64,000 bases of DNA from the NCBI RefSeq assembly GCF_000184745.1, contig NC_014931.1, forward strand, positions 3,720,001 to 3,784,000, written 5' to 3'. Shown here piece by piece: positions 26,373-34,293 of the stretch; position 1 is the stretch's first letter; each line of letters opens with the position of its first letter. Source of the stretch: Variovorax paradoxus EPS. GTDB lineage: Bacteria; Pseudomonadota; Gammaproteobacteria; Burkholderiales; Burkholderiaceae_C. Position numbers and translations under genes: made by a program. The notes under the pieces were generated by a model. The model did no database searches and was not told where the DNA came from. It saw only the letters and a program-made list of their open reading frames with translations.

Positions 26373-27695
26373 TCAGTCATCGATGCTCTTGCGCACCTTG
26401 ACGTTCTTCTCCTTTGCATACGCAAGCGACGACTTCTCGATGATCGGCCGCAGCAGCTTCCAGTCGGGCGCAATCCAGTCGGACACCACGTTCCACTTGC
26501 TGCCATCCCATTGCTGGAAGGCCACGCGGCCGTCGCCTTCGTGGTTGTCCCAGGTCACGTTGATCGAATGGAACAGGCCCTTGGCACCGAGCGCGGCGGC
26601 GCGCGCCTCGTCGATCTTCAGGTTCTCCAGGCCCCAGCGGATCTCGTCGCCGGTGAGCGTGCGCTTGCCGAACTTCGCCTGCGCGATGCGGATGGCCTCC
26701 ACATTCAGGATGCCGTTGAGCACACCGAGGTTGTGATAGACGCTGCCGATGCGCTTGGTGTCCTGCAGGTTGCCCTTGCCCGCGCCATAGACGATCTTCG
26801 TGATGTCCTGCAGCACCGGATATTGCGCGCCGGCCGCCACCGTGGTGATGGCCACGTAGCCCTTGGCCGCATCGCCCGCCGGAATCACGTCTTCCTCGGA
26901 GTTGGACCACACGTTGCCCACGATGTGGTCGACCGGAAAGCCCGTCTTCTGCGCCGTCTTGAGCGCCACCGGGTTCATCACGCCCCAGCCGCGCAGCACC
27001 ACGTAGTCGGGCTTCACGCGGCGGATGGTGAGCCACTGCGACTGTTGCTCGTTGCCCGGATGCGGCACCTCGATCTGCTGCAGCGTGAAGCCGTACTTCT
27101 TGGCGAGCAGCTCATAGACCGGAATGGTCTCCTTGCCGTAGGGCGAGCCGTGGTACAGCACCACGATCTTCTTGCCCTTGAGCTTGTCGGTGCCGCCCTC
27201 CTTGCCCGCGATGTAGTTCACGATGCCCGAGGTCTCGCTGTACGGATTGAGCAGCAGCGGAAAGATGTACTTGAACACGCGGCCGTCGGTGGTGTCGGTG
27301 CGGCCGTGGTTGATGGTGAGCAGCGGCACCTTGTCGGCCGTCACGCGATCGATGAGCGCATAGGCGATGCCCACCGACAGCGGGTTCCAGGTCGCGATGC
27401 CTGGGCGTTGCTTCAGGCGCTCATACACCTCCACGCCGCGCTCCACTTCGTACTGCGTCTCGCCCTCCTCCCATGTCAGCTTGACGCCGCCCACGCCGCC
27501 ATCGCGCGTGTTGACGAGGTTCAGGTAGTCGATGAAGCCGCCGAAGAAGCCCGTGCCGCCGGCCGCATAGGGGCCGACGCGGTAGCTCTGCAGCGGGAAG
27601 AATTGCTCGTTGCCATCGGCATGCGCGAACTGCAGGCCGGCCACGGAAAGGGTGACGGCCAGGGCCGCGGTTTTCAGGTGCTTGATGAAAGACAT
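26373..27695 (-). CDS. ABC transporter solute-binding protein, HAAT (LivK-like) family, organosulfur candidate
   Basis: This 440-residue periplasmic receptor begins with a signal peptide (MSFIKHLKTAALAVTLSVAG, ending HA). A longer frame to 27746 would place 17 residues before the signal, so 27695 is preferred. The type I periplasmic fold is seen in GVGGVKLTWEEGETQYEVER, the substrate-cleft piece TINHGRTDTTDGRVFKYIFP and KGKKIVVLYHGSPYGKETIP. It is longer than LivK and closer in build to urea/amide or sulfonate-type HAAT receptors. It lies between livM and livF, with a REP hairpin upstream. The ligand is inferred only from context. Confidence 0.88.
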   Translation of the reverse strand: MSFIKHLKTAALAVTLSVAGLQFAHADGNEQFFPLQSYRVGPYAAGGTGFFGGFIDYLNLVNTRDGGVGGVKLTWEEGETQYEVERGVEVYERLKQRPGIATWNPLSVGIAYALIDRVTADKVPLLTINHGRTDTTDGRVFKYIFPLLLNPYSETSGIVNYIAGKEGGTDKLKGKKIVVLYHGSPYGKETIPVYELLAKKYGFTLQQIEVPHPGNEQQSQWLTIRRVKPDYVVLRGWGVMNPVALKTAQKTGFPVDHIVGNVWSNSEEDVIPAGDAAKGYVAITTVAAGAQYPVLQDITKIVYGAGKGNLQDTKRIGSVYHNLGVLNGILNVEAIRIAQAKFGKRTLTGDEIRWGLENLKIDEARAAALGAKGLFHSINVTWDNHEGDGRVAFQQWDGSKWNVVSDWIAPDWKLLRPIIEKSSLAYAKEKNVKVRKSIDD

Positions 27696-27742
27696 GGTGA
27701 TGATGGCTCTTGGGAAGCTAAGGAAAAAGGAAAGCTGTGCGC

Positions 27743-28855
27743 TCATAAGACCGTTCGGGCTGAGCTTGTCGAAGCCTTGCGCGGCGCTTCGACAAGCTCA
27801 GCGTGAACGGTTGCTGTGGGCATGGGCACGGCTTGATCTCGCGCCAATACGAGCCGCTTGCGCGCGCGGTCCCACAGGGCGACCAGCCCTTGCGGCTCCA
27901 TGGCGAGAAAGAAAATGATCAGTGCGCCCAGCACGATGCGCTGGCTCATGTCGAGCACGCCCGAGTCGAACCAGCCGCCGAAAAGAAAGCTGCCCACGCG
28001 CGAGAGCAGCAGCGGAAACACCACGATCAGCGCCGCGCCGAAGAACGCCCCTCGGATCGTCGCGAGCCCGCCGATGATCACGATGAAGAGAATCTGGAAC
28101 GAGCGGTCGAGGTTGAAGCCCGCGGGCTCCACGGTGCGCAGGTACACGAAGCCCCACAGCACCCCCGCCACGCCCACGATGAACGACGACACCGCGAACG
28201 CCAGCAGCTTGGTGCGCAGCACCGGCACGCCGATGACGCGCGCGGCCAGTTCGTTGTCGCGCACGGCGATGAAGTGGTGGCCCGTTTGCGTGCGCACGAG
28301 GCGCCACGCGAGCAGCGTCAGCACGGTGACGATGCTCAGCGAGAAGATGTAGCGGCCCACCGGCGTGTCGAAGACGATGCCGGCCACTTCGAGCGCTGGC
28401 GCATCGATCACGCCCGAGGCGTTGTCGTTGCTGAACCAGCTGAACTTGGTGAGCGCCCATTGCACGAAGAACTGCGCGGCCAGCGTCGAGACCGCGAGGT
28501 AGAAACCGCGCAGCCGCAGACTCGGCAGCCCGAACACCAGGCCGACGGCCGTGGCCGCCAGCCCCGCGAGGCCGATGCTCACGAGCAGTGGAAGGCCGTC
28601 CACGCGCAGGTTGAAGTTGTAGGCCGCGAAGGCGCCGACCGCCATGAAGGCCGCGGTGCCAAGCGAGAGTTGACCTGCGTAGCCGGTCAGCAGATTGAGT
28701 CCTACGGCCGCCAATGACAGCGCGAGGAATGGAATCAGCAGCGCGTCGAATACATAGCCTGAGGCGGTGAAGGGCACGATGCCGAAGGCGATGACCAGCA
28801 CGACAAGCGGCCAGATCCACGCAGGGAGTGCTCGGGGCAAAGCGACAGCGCTCAT
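27743..28855 (-). CDS. livM: ABC transporter permease, LivM family (tail read from a REP element)
   Basis: This 370-residue inner-membrane permease has about nine to ten helices. The family core is GLNLLTGYAGQLSLGTAAFM, then GLPSLRLRGFYLAVSTLAAQ and the ATPase-docking VRDNELAARVIGVPVLRTKL. It starts three bases after livH. The last ~23 residues (HAELVEAPRKASTSSARTVL) are encoded by the REP repeat at 27751-27810, whose edge supplies the stop, so the natural C-terminus has been replaced or extended. The membrane core looks intact and the protein is probably functional. Confidence 0.9.
   Translation of the reverse strand: MSAVALPRALPAWIWPLVVLVIAFGIVPFTASGYVFDALLIPFLALSLAAVGLNLLTGYAGQLSLGTAAFMAVGAFAAYNFNLRVDGLPLLVSIGLAGLAATAVGLVFGLPSLRLRGFYLAVSTLAAQFFVQWALTKFSWFSNDNASGVIDAPALEVAGIVFDTPVGRYIFSLSIVTVLTLLAWRLVRTQTGHHFIAVRDNELAARVIGVPVLRTKLLAFAVSSFIVGVAGVLWGFVYLRTVEPAGFNLDRSFQILFIVIIGGLATIRGAFFGAALIVVFPLLLSRVGSFLFGGWFDSGVLDMSQRIVLGALIIFFLAMEPQGLVALWDRARKRLVLARDQAVPMPTATVHAELVEAPRKASTSSARTVL
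27751..27810. repeat. REP-like palindromic element, copy 1
   Basis: A 60-base element with arms CTGAGCTTGTCGAAGC / GCTTCGACAAGCTCAG, bounded by CCGTTC and GAACGG. It overlaps the livM 3' end and sits between livM and the receptor gene. A second copy, in the opposite orientation, lies at 32741-32800. This sequence type is widespread in Comamonadaceae. Confidence 0.85.
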
Positions 28856-28858
28856 CGC

Positions 28859-29755
28859 TCAAGCCCTTTCCACGAGCTTCTGCCCGAACAGCCCGCTCGG
28901 TCGGATCAACAGAAACGCCAGTGCCGCCACATACGCGAACCAGCTCTCGATGCCACCGCCGACGAAAGGCCCGATGTACACCTCCGCCAGCTTCTCGAGC
29001 GCGCCGATCACCAGCCCGCCGACGATGGCGCCAAGGATCGAGTCGAAGCCGCCGAGCACCAGCACCGGCAGCGCCTTCAGCACCACCAGCGAGAGCGAGA
29101 ACTGCACGCCCAGCCGCGCACCCCACAGCAGCCCGGCCACCAGCGCGATGACGCCGGCCGCGGCCCACACCGTGGCCCAGATGCGCGGCAGACGAAGGCC
29201 CACCGCAATCGCCGCATAGGTATCGTCCGCGACCGCGCGGAACGCGAGACCCACGCGGGTGTAGCGGAAGAAAGCCGAGAGCGCCGCCACCATCACGCCC
29301 GCCGTTGCGGCGGCGAACAGGTCGAAGGTCGAGACCATGATGCCGAGGAACTGCAGCGGCTCGTCCGCGATGCCGAGTTCCAGCGCATGGACCTGCGTGC
29401 CCCACACGAGCTGCGCGACGCCCTCGATCACGTACGAGAGCCCCAGCGTCGCCATGAACAGCGTGATCGGCGGCTGGTTCACCAGCGGCCGCAGCACGGT
29501 GCGTTCGATGACGAGACCCAGCAGCACCATGAGCGCGAAGGTCAGCAGCAAGGCGAGCGCGAAAGGCACGCCGCGCTCCACCAGGCTCACGAAGGTGAGC
29601 GCGGCGAACAGCAGCTGCGCGCCCTGCGCGAAGTTGAGTACGCCCGATGTCTTGTAGATCAGCACGAAGCCGATGGCAACGAGCGAATACATCACGCCCG
29701 AAAGCAGGCCGCCGATGAGCACCTCGGCGAAGAAGCTCAGATCAGAGGCATCCAT
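28859..29755 (-). CDS. livH: ABC transporter permease, LivH family
   Basis: This 298-residue membrane subunit is the partner of the LivM-type permease. Landmarks are GGLLSGVMYSLVAIGFVLIY, TSGVLNFAQGAQLLFAALTF and ADDTYAAIAVGLRLPRIWAT, the ATPase-contact loop. The glycine-rich helix GGFDSILGAIVGGLVIGALE is also present. About eight helices are expected. The start overlaps the livG stop by one base, showing tight coupling within the sfnG operon. Confidence 0.92.
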   Translation of the reverse strand: MDASDLSFFAEVLIGGLLSGVMYSLVAIGFVLIYKTSGVLNFAQGAQLLFAALTFVSLVERGVPFALALLLTFALMVLLGLVIERTVLRPLVNQPPITLFMATLGLSYVIEGVAQLVWGTQVHALELGIADEPLQFLGIMVSTFDLFAAATAGVMVAALSAFFRYTRVGLAFRAVADDTYAAIAVGLRLPRIWATVWAAAGVIALVAGLLWGARLGVQFSLSLVVLKALPVLVLGGFDSILGAIVGGLVIGALEKLAEVYIGPFVGGGIESWFAYVAALAFLLIRPSGLFGQKLVERA

Positions 29756-30657
29756 CAGCCCTGCTCCGCTTCGTCTTCGTGGGCCACGCCCAGGTAGGCA
29801 TCGATCACCACCGGGTCGCTGCGCACCTCGGCCGGCGTGCCGTCGGCGATCTTGACGCCGTGGTCGAACACGGCCACGCGGTCCGACAGGCCCAGCACCA
29901 CGCCGATGTCGTGCTCGATCAGGAGGATGGTGGTGCCGAATTCGTCGCGCGCGGCGCGCACGAAATGCACCAGCTCGCTTTTTTCGGTGACCGTCATGCC
30001 GGCCATCGGCTCGTCGAGCAGCAGCAGTTGCGGCGCGGCGACCAACGCACGTGCGAGCTCCACGCGCTTCTGCAGGCCGTAGGCCAGCGTGCCGGCAGGC
30101 CGTTCACTCACGGCGCCAAGGCCGAGGAAGCCGATGATCGCGTCGGCCCGCGCACGCGCATCCTCGCGCTCACGCCGCGCGCGGCCGAGGCCGATGAGTT
30201 GCTCGATGAAAGTGGAGCGCGCCGCATCGACGCGGCCGAGCACGACGTTGTCGCGCACGCTCAGGCCCTTGAAGAGCGCGAGGTTCTGGAAGGTGCGCGC
30301 GATGCCCAGTCGTGCCAGCCGCGCCGTCGGCACATGGCCGAAGCTGCGCCCGCCGATCCACACGCGCCCACGGTCGGGCCGGTACAGCCCGCTGATGACG
30401 TTGACCAGCGAACTCTTGCCGGCGCCGTTCGGGCCGATGACGGCGCGGACCTCGCCCTTGGCGATCGACAGGTCCACGCCCGACAGCGCGGTGACGCCGC
30501 CGAAGCTGAGGTCGATGCCTTCCAGCCGCAGCACGGCCGAGGTGCCCGTGTCTTTCCCCGCTGGTGCCGCGCGTCCCGCCGGCATGAAAGCCACCGGGTC
30601 GACACCGAGCGAGACCGGACCCGCCTCGAAGAAAAGATCGGGCATCGCAAGACTCAC
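29755..30657 (-). CDS. livG: ABC ATPase, LivG family
   Basis: This 300-residue ATPase of the HAAT importer has Walker A IGPNGAGKSSLVNVI and the Q-loop ARTFQNLALFKGLSVRDNV. The signature is degenerate, as in many LivG proteins (LAYGLQKRVELARAL). Walker B is LLLLDEPMAGMTVTE. An unusual N-terminal extension of about 40 residues precedes the domain (PDLFFEAGPVSLGVDPVAFM). Its start overlaps the sfnG stop by four bases (ATGA), so the importer is translationally coupled to dimethyl sulfone monooxygenase. Confidence 0.9.
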   Translation of the reverse strand: MSLAMPDLFFEAGPVSLGVDPVAFMPAGRAAPAGKDTGTSAVLRLEGIDLSFGGVTALSGVDLSIAKGEVRAVIGPNGAGKSSLVNVISGLYRPDRGRVWIGGRSFGHVPTARLARLGIARTFQNLALFKGLSVRDNVVLGRVDAARSTFIEQLIGLGRARREREDARARADAIIGFLGLGAVSERPAGTLAYGLQKRVELARALVAAPQLLLLDEPMAGMTVTEKSELVHFVRAARDEFGTTILLIEHDIGVVLGLSDRVAVFDHGVKIADGTPAEVRSDPVVIDAYLGVAHEDEAEQG

Positions 30658-31793
30658 GCGACGGCTTCCAGCGCCGGCTTGCTCTGCTTGCCGGCATTCG
30701 CGCCCTGCCCGGCTTCCTCAAGCTTGCGCACCAGCGGCAGCACCTTCTCGCCGAAGTACTCCACCTCTTCGATGAAGTGCAGGAAGCCGGTGAGGATCAG
30801 GTCAACGCCGATGGCCTTGAGCGCCACGATGCGCTCGGCAATCTGCTGCGGTGTGCCGATGAGGTTGGTGCGGAAGCCGTCGTTGTATTGCACGAGGTCT
30901 TCGAAGGTGGACTTGGCCCAGTTGCCCTCGCCCTCGGGCGACGACTTGCCGGCCTGCTTGGCCGCATCGCCGAAGGCATGCACCGCCTCGACGTGGGCGT
31001 GCTTGATGATGTCGGCGAGCACCGCCTTGGCTTCTTCCTCGGTGTCGCGGGCGATCACGAAGGCGTTCACGCCGATGCGCACCGTGTGGCCGTTCTCCGC
31101 GGCCTTGGCCTGGATGTCGTCGATCTGCACCTTCAGGCCTTCGGGCGTGTTGCCGTTGGTGAAGTACCAGTCCGACACGCTGGCCGCGTTGTCGCGCGCG
31201 GCGCGCGAGCTGCCGCCCTGGAAGATTTCGGGGTGGGGTTTTTGCACCGGCTTCGGGCTCAGCGTGTAGTTGCTGAAGCGGTAGAAATCGCCCTTGAAGG
31301 TGAAGTTGTCCTCGGTCCAGATGCCCTTGAGCGCGCGGATGAATTCGTTGGAGCGGCGATAGCGCTCGTCGTGCTCCAGCCACGGCTCGCCGATGGCCTG
31401 GAACTCGCCCTTGAACCAGCCGCTCACCACGTTGATGGCGATGCGGCCGTTGGAGATGTGGTCGATGGTGGCGATCTGCTTGGCCACCACGGCTGGGTTC
31501 CACGGGCCGGGCAGGATCGCGGCCAGCACCTTGAGCTTGGTGGTCGCATGCAGCAGCGCCTGGCTGAACGACACCGACTCGTGCTGGTACTCCGCGCCGT
31601 AGCCCGCGGTGAAGCGGATCTGGCTCAGCGCATATTCGAAGCCGGCTTTTTCGGCCGCGAGCGCGAGGCGCTGGTTGTATTCGAGGCTCCAGTCGGTGCG
31701 CTGCTCGATGGTGCTGACCACGAGGCCGCCGCTGACATTGGGCACCCAGTAGGCGAACTTGACGGGGGCGGTGGTGGAATACGGTTGGCTCAT
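30654..31793 (-). CDS. sfnG: FMNH2-dependent dimethyl sulfone monooxygenase SfnG
   Basis: SfnG oxidises dimethyl sulfone to methanesulfinate and formaldehyde using FMNH2 supplied by a reductase. The 379-residue protein is a luciferase-like (TIM-barrel) monooxygenase. It has strong SfnG landmarks: FAYWVPNVSGGLVVSTIEQR, RFTAGYGAEYQHESVSFSQA, AAILPGPWNPAVVAKQIATI and INVVSGWFKGEFQAIGEPWL. It lies 40 bases after msuE, the likely FMN reductase, and overlaps livG by four bases. Expression is predicted from the sigma54 promoter upstream of msuE. Confidence 0.93.
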   Translation of the reverse strand: MSQPYSTTAPVKFAYWVPNVSGGLVVSTIEQRTDWSLEYNQRLALAAEKAGFEYALSQIRFTAGYGAEYQHESVSFSQALLHATTKLKVLAAILPGPWNPAVVAKQIATIDHISNGRIAINVVSGWFKGEFQAIGEPWLEHDERYRRSNEFIRALKGIWTEDNFTFKGDFYRFSNYTLSPKPVQKPHPEIFQGGSSRAARDNAASVSDWYFTNGNTPEGLKVQIDDIQAKAAENGHTVRIGVNAFVIARDTEEEAKAVLADIIKHAHVEAVHAFGDAAKQAGKSSPEGEGNWAKSTFEDLVQYNDGFRTNLIGTPQQIAERIVALKAIGVDLILTGFLHFIEEVEYFGEKVLPLVRKLEEAGQGANAGKQSKPALEAVA

Positions 31794-31833
31794 GGCGAGG
31801 TTCCTCTCTGTGAACGGTCGATTCGGGATTGCT

Positions 31834-32427
31834 TCAGGCGGCCAGCGCCACGGGCACGGGCTTCTGGGCGACGGGCGCGGCGGCCGGCGAGGCCTCGCGC
31901 AGTTGCGGCACGGCGCGCGCCACGGCCAGCGCGATGCGTTCGCGCAGCGCCGGGTTGGCGATCTCGTAGCCCTCGAAGTCCTTCTCGACCGCGTAGACGC
32001 CGATGGGCAGCGTGCGCGCCTGGAAGAAGCTGAAGAGCGGGCGCAGTTGGTGGTCGATGACCAGCGCGTGGCGGTCGCTGCCGCCGGTGGCGGCGAGCAG
32101 CACCGGCTTGTCGGTCAGCGCTTCGTGATGAACGAAGTCGAACAGGTGCTTGAAGAGCCCCGTGTAAGAGCCGCGGTACACCGGGCTCGCCACGATCAGC
32201 AGGTCGGCGGACTCGATGGCCGCAATGCTCTCTTCGACGGCCGCGGGCAACTGGTTGCGATACAGCACACCGGCGAACTGCGGACCGATCTCGCCGAGCG
32301 AGATCACGCGCGCATCGATGGCGACCTCGTCGCCGAGCTCGGCCAGCAGCCGGTCGACCAGCACCAGCGTGCGCGAGGGACGTTGCAGGCTGCCGGAGAC
32401 GGCAACGACTTTCAGTTTTCGACTCAT
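31834..32427 (-). CDS. msuE: NAD(P)H-dependent FMN reductase MsuE/SsuE type
   Basis: This 197-residue flavodoxin-fold reductase makes free FMNH2 for the monooxygenases around it. Landmarks are VVAVSGSLQRPSRTLVLVDR at the N-terminus (FMN phosphate loop), VASPVYRGSYTGLFKHLFDF and LLAATGGSDRHALVIDHQLR. These match MsuE/SsuE proteins. Start 32427 is chosen because the sigma54 promoter and 44-base leader lie directly upstream; a longer frame would run through them. It is the first gene of the msuE-sfnG-livGHM-SBP-livF operon and the only reductase seen in the island. Confidence 0.92.
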   Translation of the reverse strand: MSRKLKVVAVSGSLQRPSRTLVLVDRLLAELGDEVAIDARVISLGEIGPQFAGVLYRNQLPAAVEESIAAIESADLLIVASPVYRGSYTGLFKHLFDFVHHEALTDKPVLLAATGGSDRHALVIDHQLRPLFSFFQARTLPIGVYAVEKDFEGYEIANPALRERIALAVARAVPQLREASPAAAPVAQKPVPVALAA

Positions 32428-32481
32428 GTTGATATGACCTTTGTTTGGAAGCTGCGACCCGTTCGCGGCACATTGCATATA

Positions 32482-32497
32482 AGCGAATGGCGTGCCA
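32482..32497 (-). promoter_or_regulatory. msuE: Sigma54 (-24/-12) promoter of msuE operon
   Basis: On the minus strand the sequence reads TGGCACG-CCAT-TCGCT, with GG and GC exactly 12 bases apart. It differs from the TGGCACG-N4-TTGCW consensus at one core position. The predicted start of transcription is near 32471, leaving a 44-base leader to the msuE ATG. Confidence 0.78.
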
Positions 32498-32551
32498 CTT
32501 CGCGAGGCCTTATGAATCAACGAGTTAGAGCGAAATGACTGCTTTCGCGCA

Positions 32552-32597
32552 TGCTGGATCGGCAGCAGGCTGCGGCTGGATTGCTGCTGGATCAGCA
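32552..32597 (-). promoter_or_regulatory. Two predicted SfnR enhancer sites (TGCTG-N6-CAGCA)
   Basis: Perfect inverted repeats at 32552-32567 (spacer GATCGG) and 32582-32597 (spacer CTGGAT) lie 30 bases apart, about three helix turns. They are centred near -90 and -120 from the predicted sigma54 start, the usual place for an activator of this class. Confidence 0.7.
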
Positions 32598-32675
32598 GCG
32601 TTGCCGCCATAGTTGTTTGAAGCAGATCGGTATGCGCGCATCGCATGAACGCCAGGCAGCAACACGGCAAGGGGT

Positions 32676-32691
32676 TGCTGCTCTTGCAGCA
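32676..32691 (-). promoter_or_regulatory. Third TGCTG-N6-CAGCA site upstream of msuE
   Basis: A third perfect copy (spacer CTCTTG) lies about 210 bases upstream of the predicted msuE start. Apart from the listed sites and the REP element, the 400-base gap 32428-32827 shows no gene or other signal I can support. Confidence 0.55.
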
Positions 32692-32740
32692 ATGCGCATG
32701 CGCGAAGCTTTGATGCGGAAACGCGTTCGAAAATATCGAT

Positions 32741-32800
32741 CCGTTCACGCTGAGCTTGTCGAAGCGCCGCGCGAGACTTCGACAAGCTCAGTCCGAACGG
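32741..32800. repeat. REP-like palindromic element, copy 2 (inverted)
   Basis: A 60-base element with arms CTGAGCTTGTCGAAG / CTTCGACAAGCTCAG, opposite in orientation to the copy at 27751-27810. It lies 27 bases past the end of the minus-strand NtaA-like gene, where it can act as a transcript-end hairpin between the two sulfur operons. Confidence 0.85.
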
Positions 32801-32827
32801 TCCTTGTTGATTAGCCCCGAACTCGCA

Positions 32828-34276
32828 TCAGCCCGCTTGTGCGAGCGGTTCTGGCTGCTTCGATTGCAGCCCTGCTGTTCGAACCTGCGCGGCCTGCGCC
32901 TCCTCGCGCTTGACGCGCTCGATGTCGCGGTAGCGATGCGCAGGATGGCTGTCCGGCAGCAGCGGCCCCTGGCCGAAGAGCTTTTCGCGCAGCGTTCCCG
33001 GCGCATAGGCCTTGGGGTAGACGCCCCGGCGCTGCAGCTCGGGCACGAGATGCGTCACCACGTCTTCGAAGGTCTCGTGTGCCACCGCGTAGGCCAGGTT
33101 GAAGCCGTCCACATCGGTCTCTTCCACCCATTGCTGCAGGATGTCGGCCACCGTGCTCGCGGACCCGACGAACACCGGCCCCATGCCGCCCACGCCGCCC
33201 CACACGGCCAGCTCCTCGATGGTCCAGGCCTTGTCGCCGCCGGCCAGGTGCTCGATGGCCGAGACGATGGCATTGGTCTCCACCCGCCGGACCAGATCGG
33301 TCGGCGCGTACTGGCCGAAGTCGATGCCGGTCCAGCCCGACATGAACACCAGCGCGCCGTCGTAGGACACGTAGCGCTTGTAGTCCTCGAACTTGGCCTG
33401 TGCCTTCGCATCGGTCTCGTCCACGATCACCGTGACGAGGTTGTAGATGAGCAGCTTCTGCGCATCGCGCCCCGCCGCCGCGGCTTGCTCGCGCACCTCG
33501 CGCACGTAGTTCTTCAGCGTGGATTGCCTCGGCGCGGCCACGAACACGCACTCGGCATGCTGGGCGGCAAACGCCTTGCCCGGGCCCGATGCCCCCGCCT
33601 GGTAGAGCAGCGGGGTGCGCTGCGGCGAGGGCTCGCACAGGTGATAGCCGGGCACGTCGAAGTACTCGCCCTTGTGCCCGATCTCGTGGATCTTCTCGGG
33701 GTGGGCAAAGATGCCGGTGCGCCGGTCGCGCACGACGGCATCGCGCTCCCAACTGCCTTCGAAAAGCTTGTAGAGCACCTGCACGTATTCCTGCGCGACC
33801 TCGTAGCGGTTCTCGTGCTTGCGCAGGCCGCCCTGCCCGATGTTCTTCGCGCCGCTCTCCAGGTACGAGGTGACGATGTTCCAGCCCAGGCGACCCTTGG
33901 TGTGGTGGTCGGCCGTGGAGAGCCGCCGCGCAAAGGTGTAGGGGTGCTCGAACGAGGTCGACGCCGTGATGCCGATGCCCAGGTGCTCGGTCACCATGGC
34001 GATGGGCGCCGCCAGCTGCAGCGGATCGTTCACCGGGATCTGCGCCGCCTGCTGCAGCGCGTGGTAGTTGCCGCCCTTGTACACGTCGTAGTAGCCGATG
34101 ACATCCGCGATGAAGATGCCGTCGAAGAGGCCCTTCTCCAGCACCTTCGCCAGGTCGGTCCAGTAGTTCAGGTCCTTGTATTCCCAGGATCGATCGCGCG
34201 GATGCGCCCACAGCCCGGGGGACTGGTGCGCCACGCAGTTCATCTCGAAGGCGTTGAAGCGGATGGTCTTGGTCAT
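32828..34276 (-). CDS. NtaA/DmoA-family FMNH2-dependent monooxygenase
   Basis: This 482-residue luciferase-like monooxygenase belongs to the NtaA/SnaA/DszA/DmoA family. Landmarks are FNAFEMNCVAHQSPGLWAHP, GLFDGIFIADVIGYYDVYKG, STADHHTKGRLGWNIVTSYL and LLYQAGASGPGKAFAAQHAE. Known family members act on nitrilotriacetate, dibenzothiophene sulfone or dimethyl sulfide. In this setting a C-S bond substrate is most likely, but which one is not visible. It is the last gene of the CUT1-like importer/SfnB operon, 17 bases after the SfnB-type gene, and depends on FMNH2 from MsuE or another reductase. Confidence 0.88.
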   Translation of the reverse strand: MTKTIRFNAFEMNCVAHQSPGLWAHPRDRSWEYKDLNYWTDLAKVLEKGLFDGIFIADVIGYYDVYKGGNYHALQQAAQIPVNDPLQLAAPIAMVTEHLGIGITASTSFEHPYTFARRLSTADHHTKGRLGWNIVTSYLESGAKNIGQGGLRKHENRYEVAQEYVQVLYKLFEGSWERDAVVRDRRTGIFAHPEKIHEIGHKGEYFDVPGYHLCEPSPQRTPLLYQAGASGPGKAFAAQHAECVFVAAPRQSTLKNYVREVREQAAAAGRDAQKLLIYNLVTVIVDETDAKAQAKFEDYKRYVSYDGALVFMSGWTGIDFGQYAPTDLVRRVETNAIVSAIEHLAGGDKAWTIEELAVWGGVGGMGPVFVGSASTVADILQQWVEETDVDGFNLAYAVAHETFEDVVTHLVPELQRRGVYPKAYAPGTLREKLFGQGPLLPDSHPAHRYRDIERVKREEAQAAQVRTAGLQSKQPEPLAQAG

Positions 34277-34293
34277 GCGCGAATCTCTTCCCT

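Noticed and set aside
25560..30657. Naming the livFGHM set a branched-chain amino acid importer
   Set aside because: The family fits, but coupling to sfnG and the shared sigma54 promoter make an organosulfur ligand more likely. Family symbols are kept for the subunits only.
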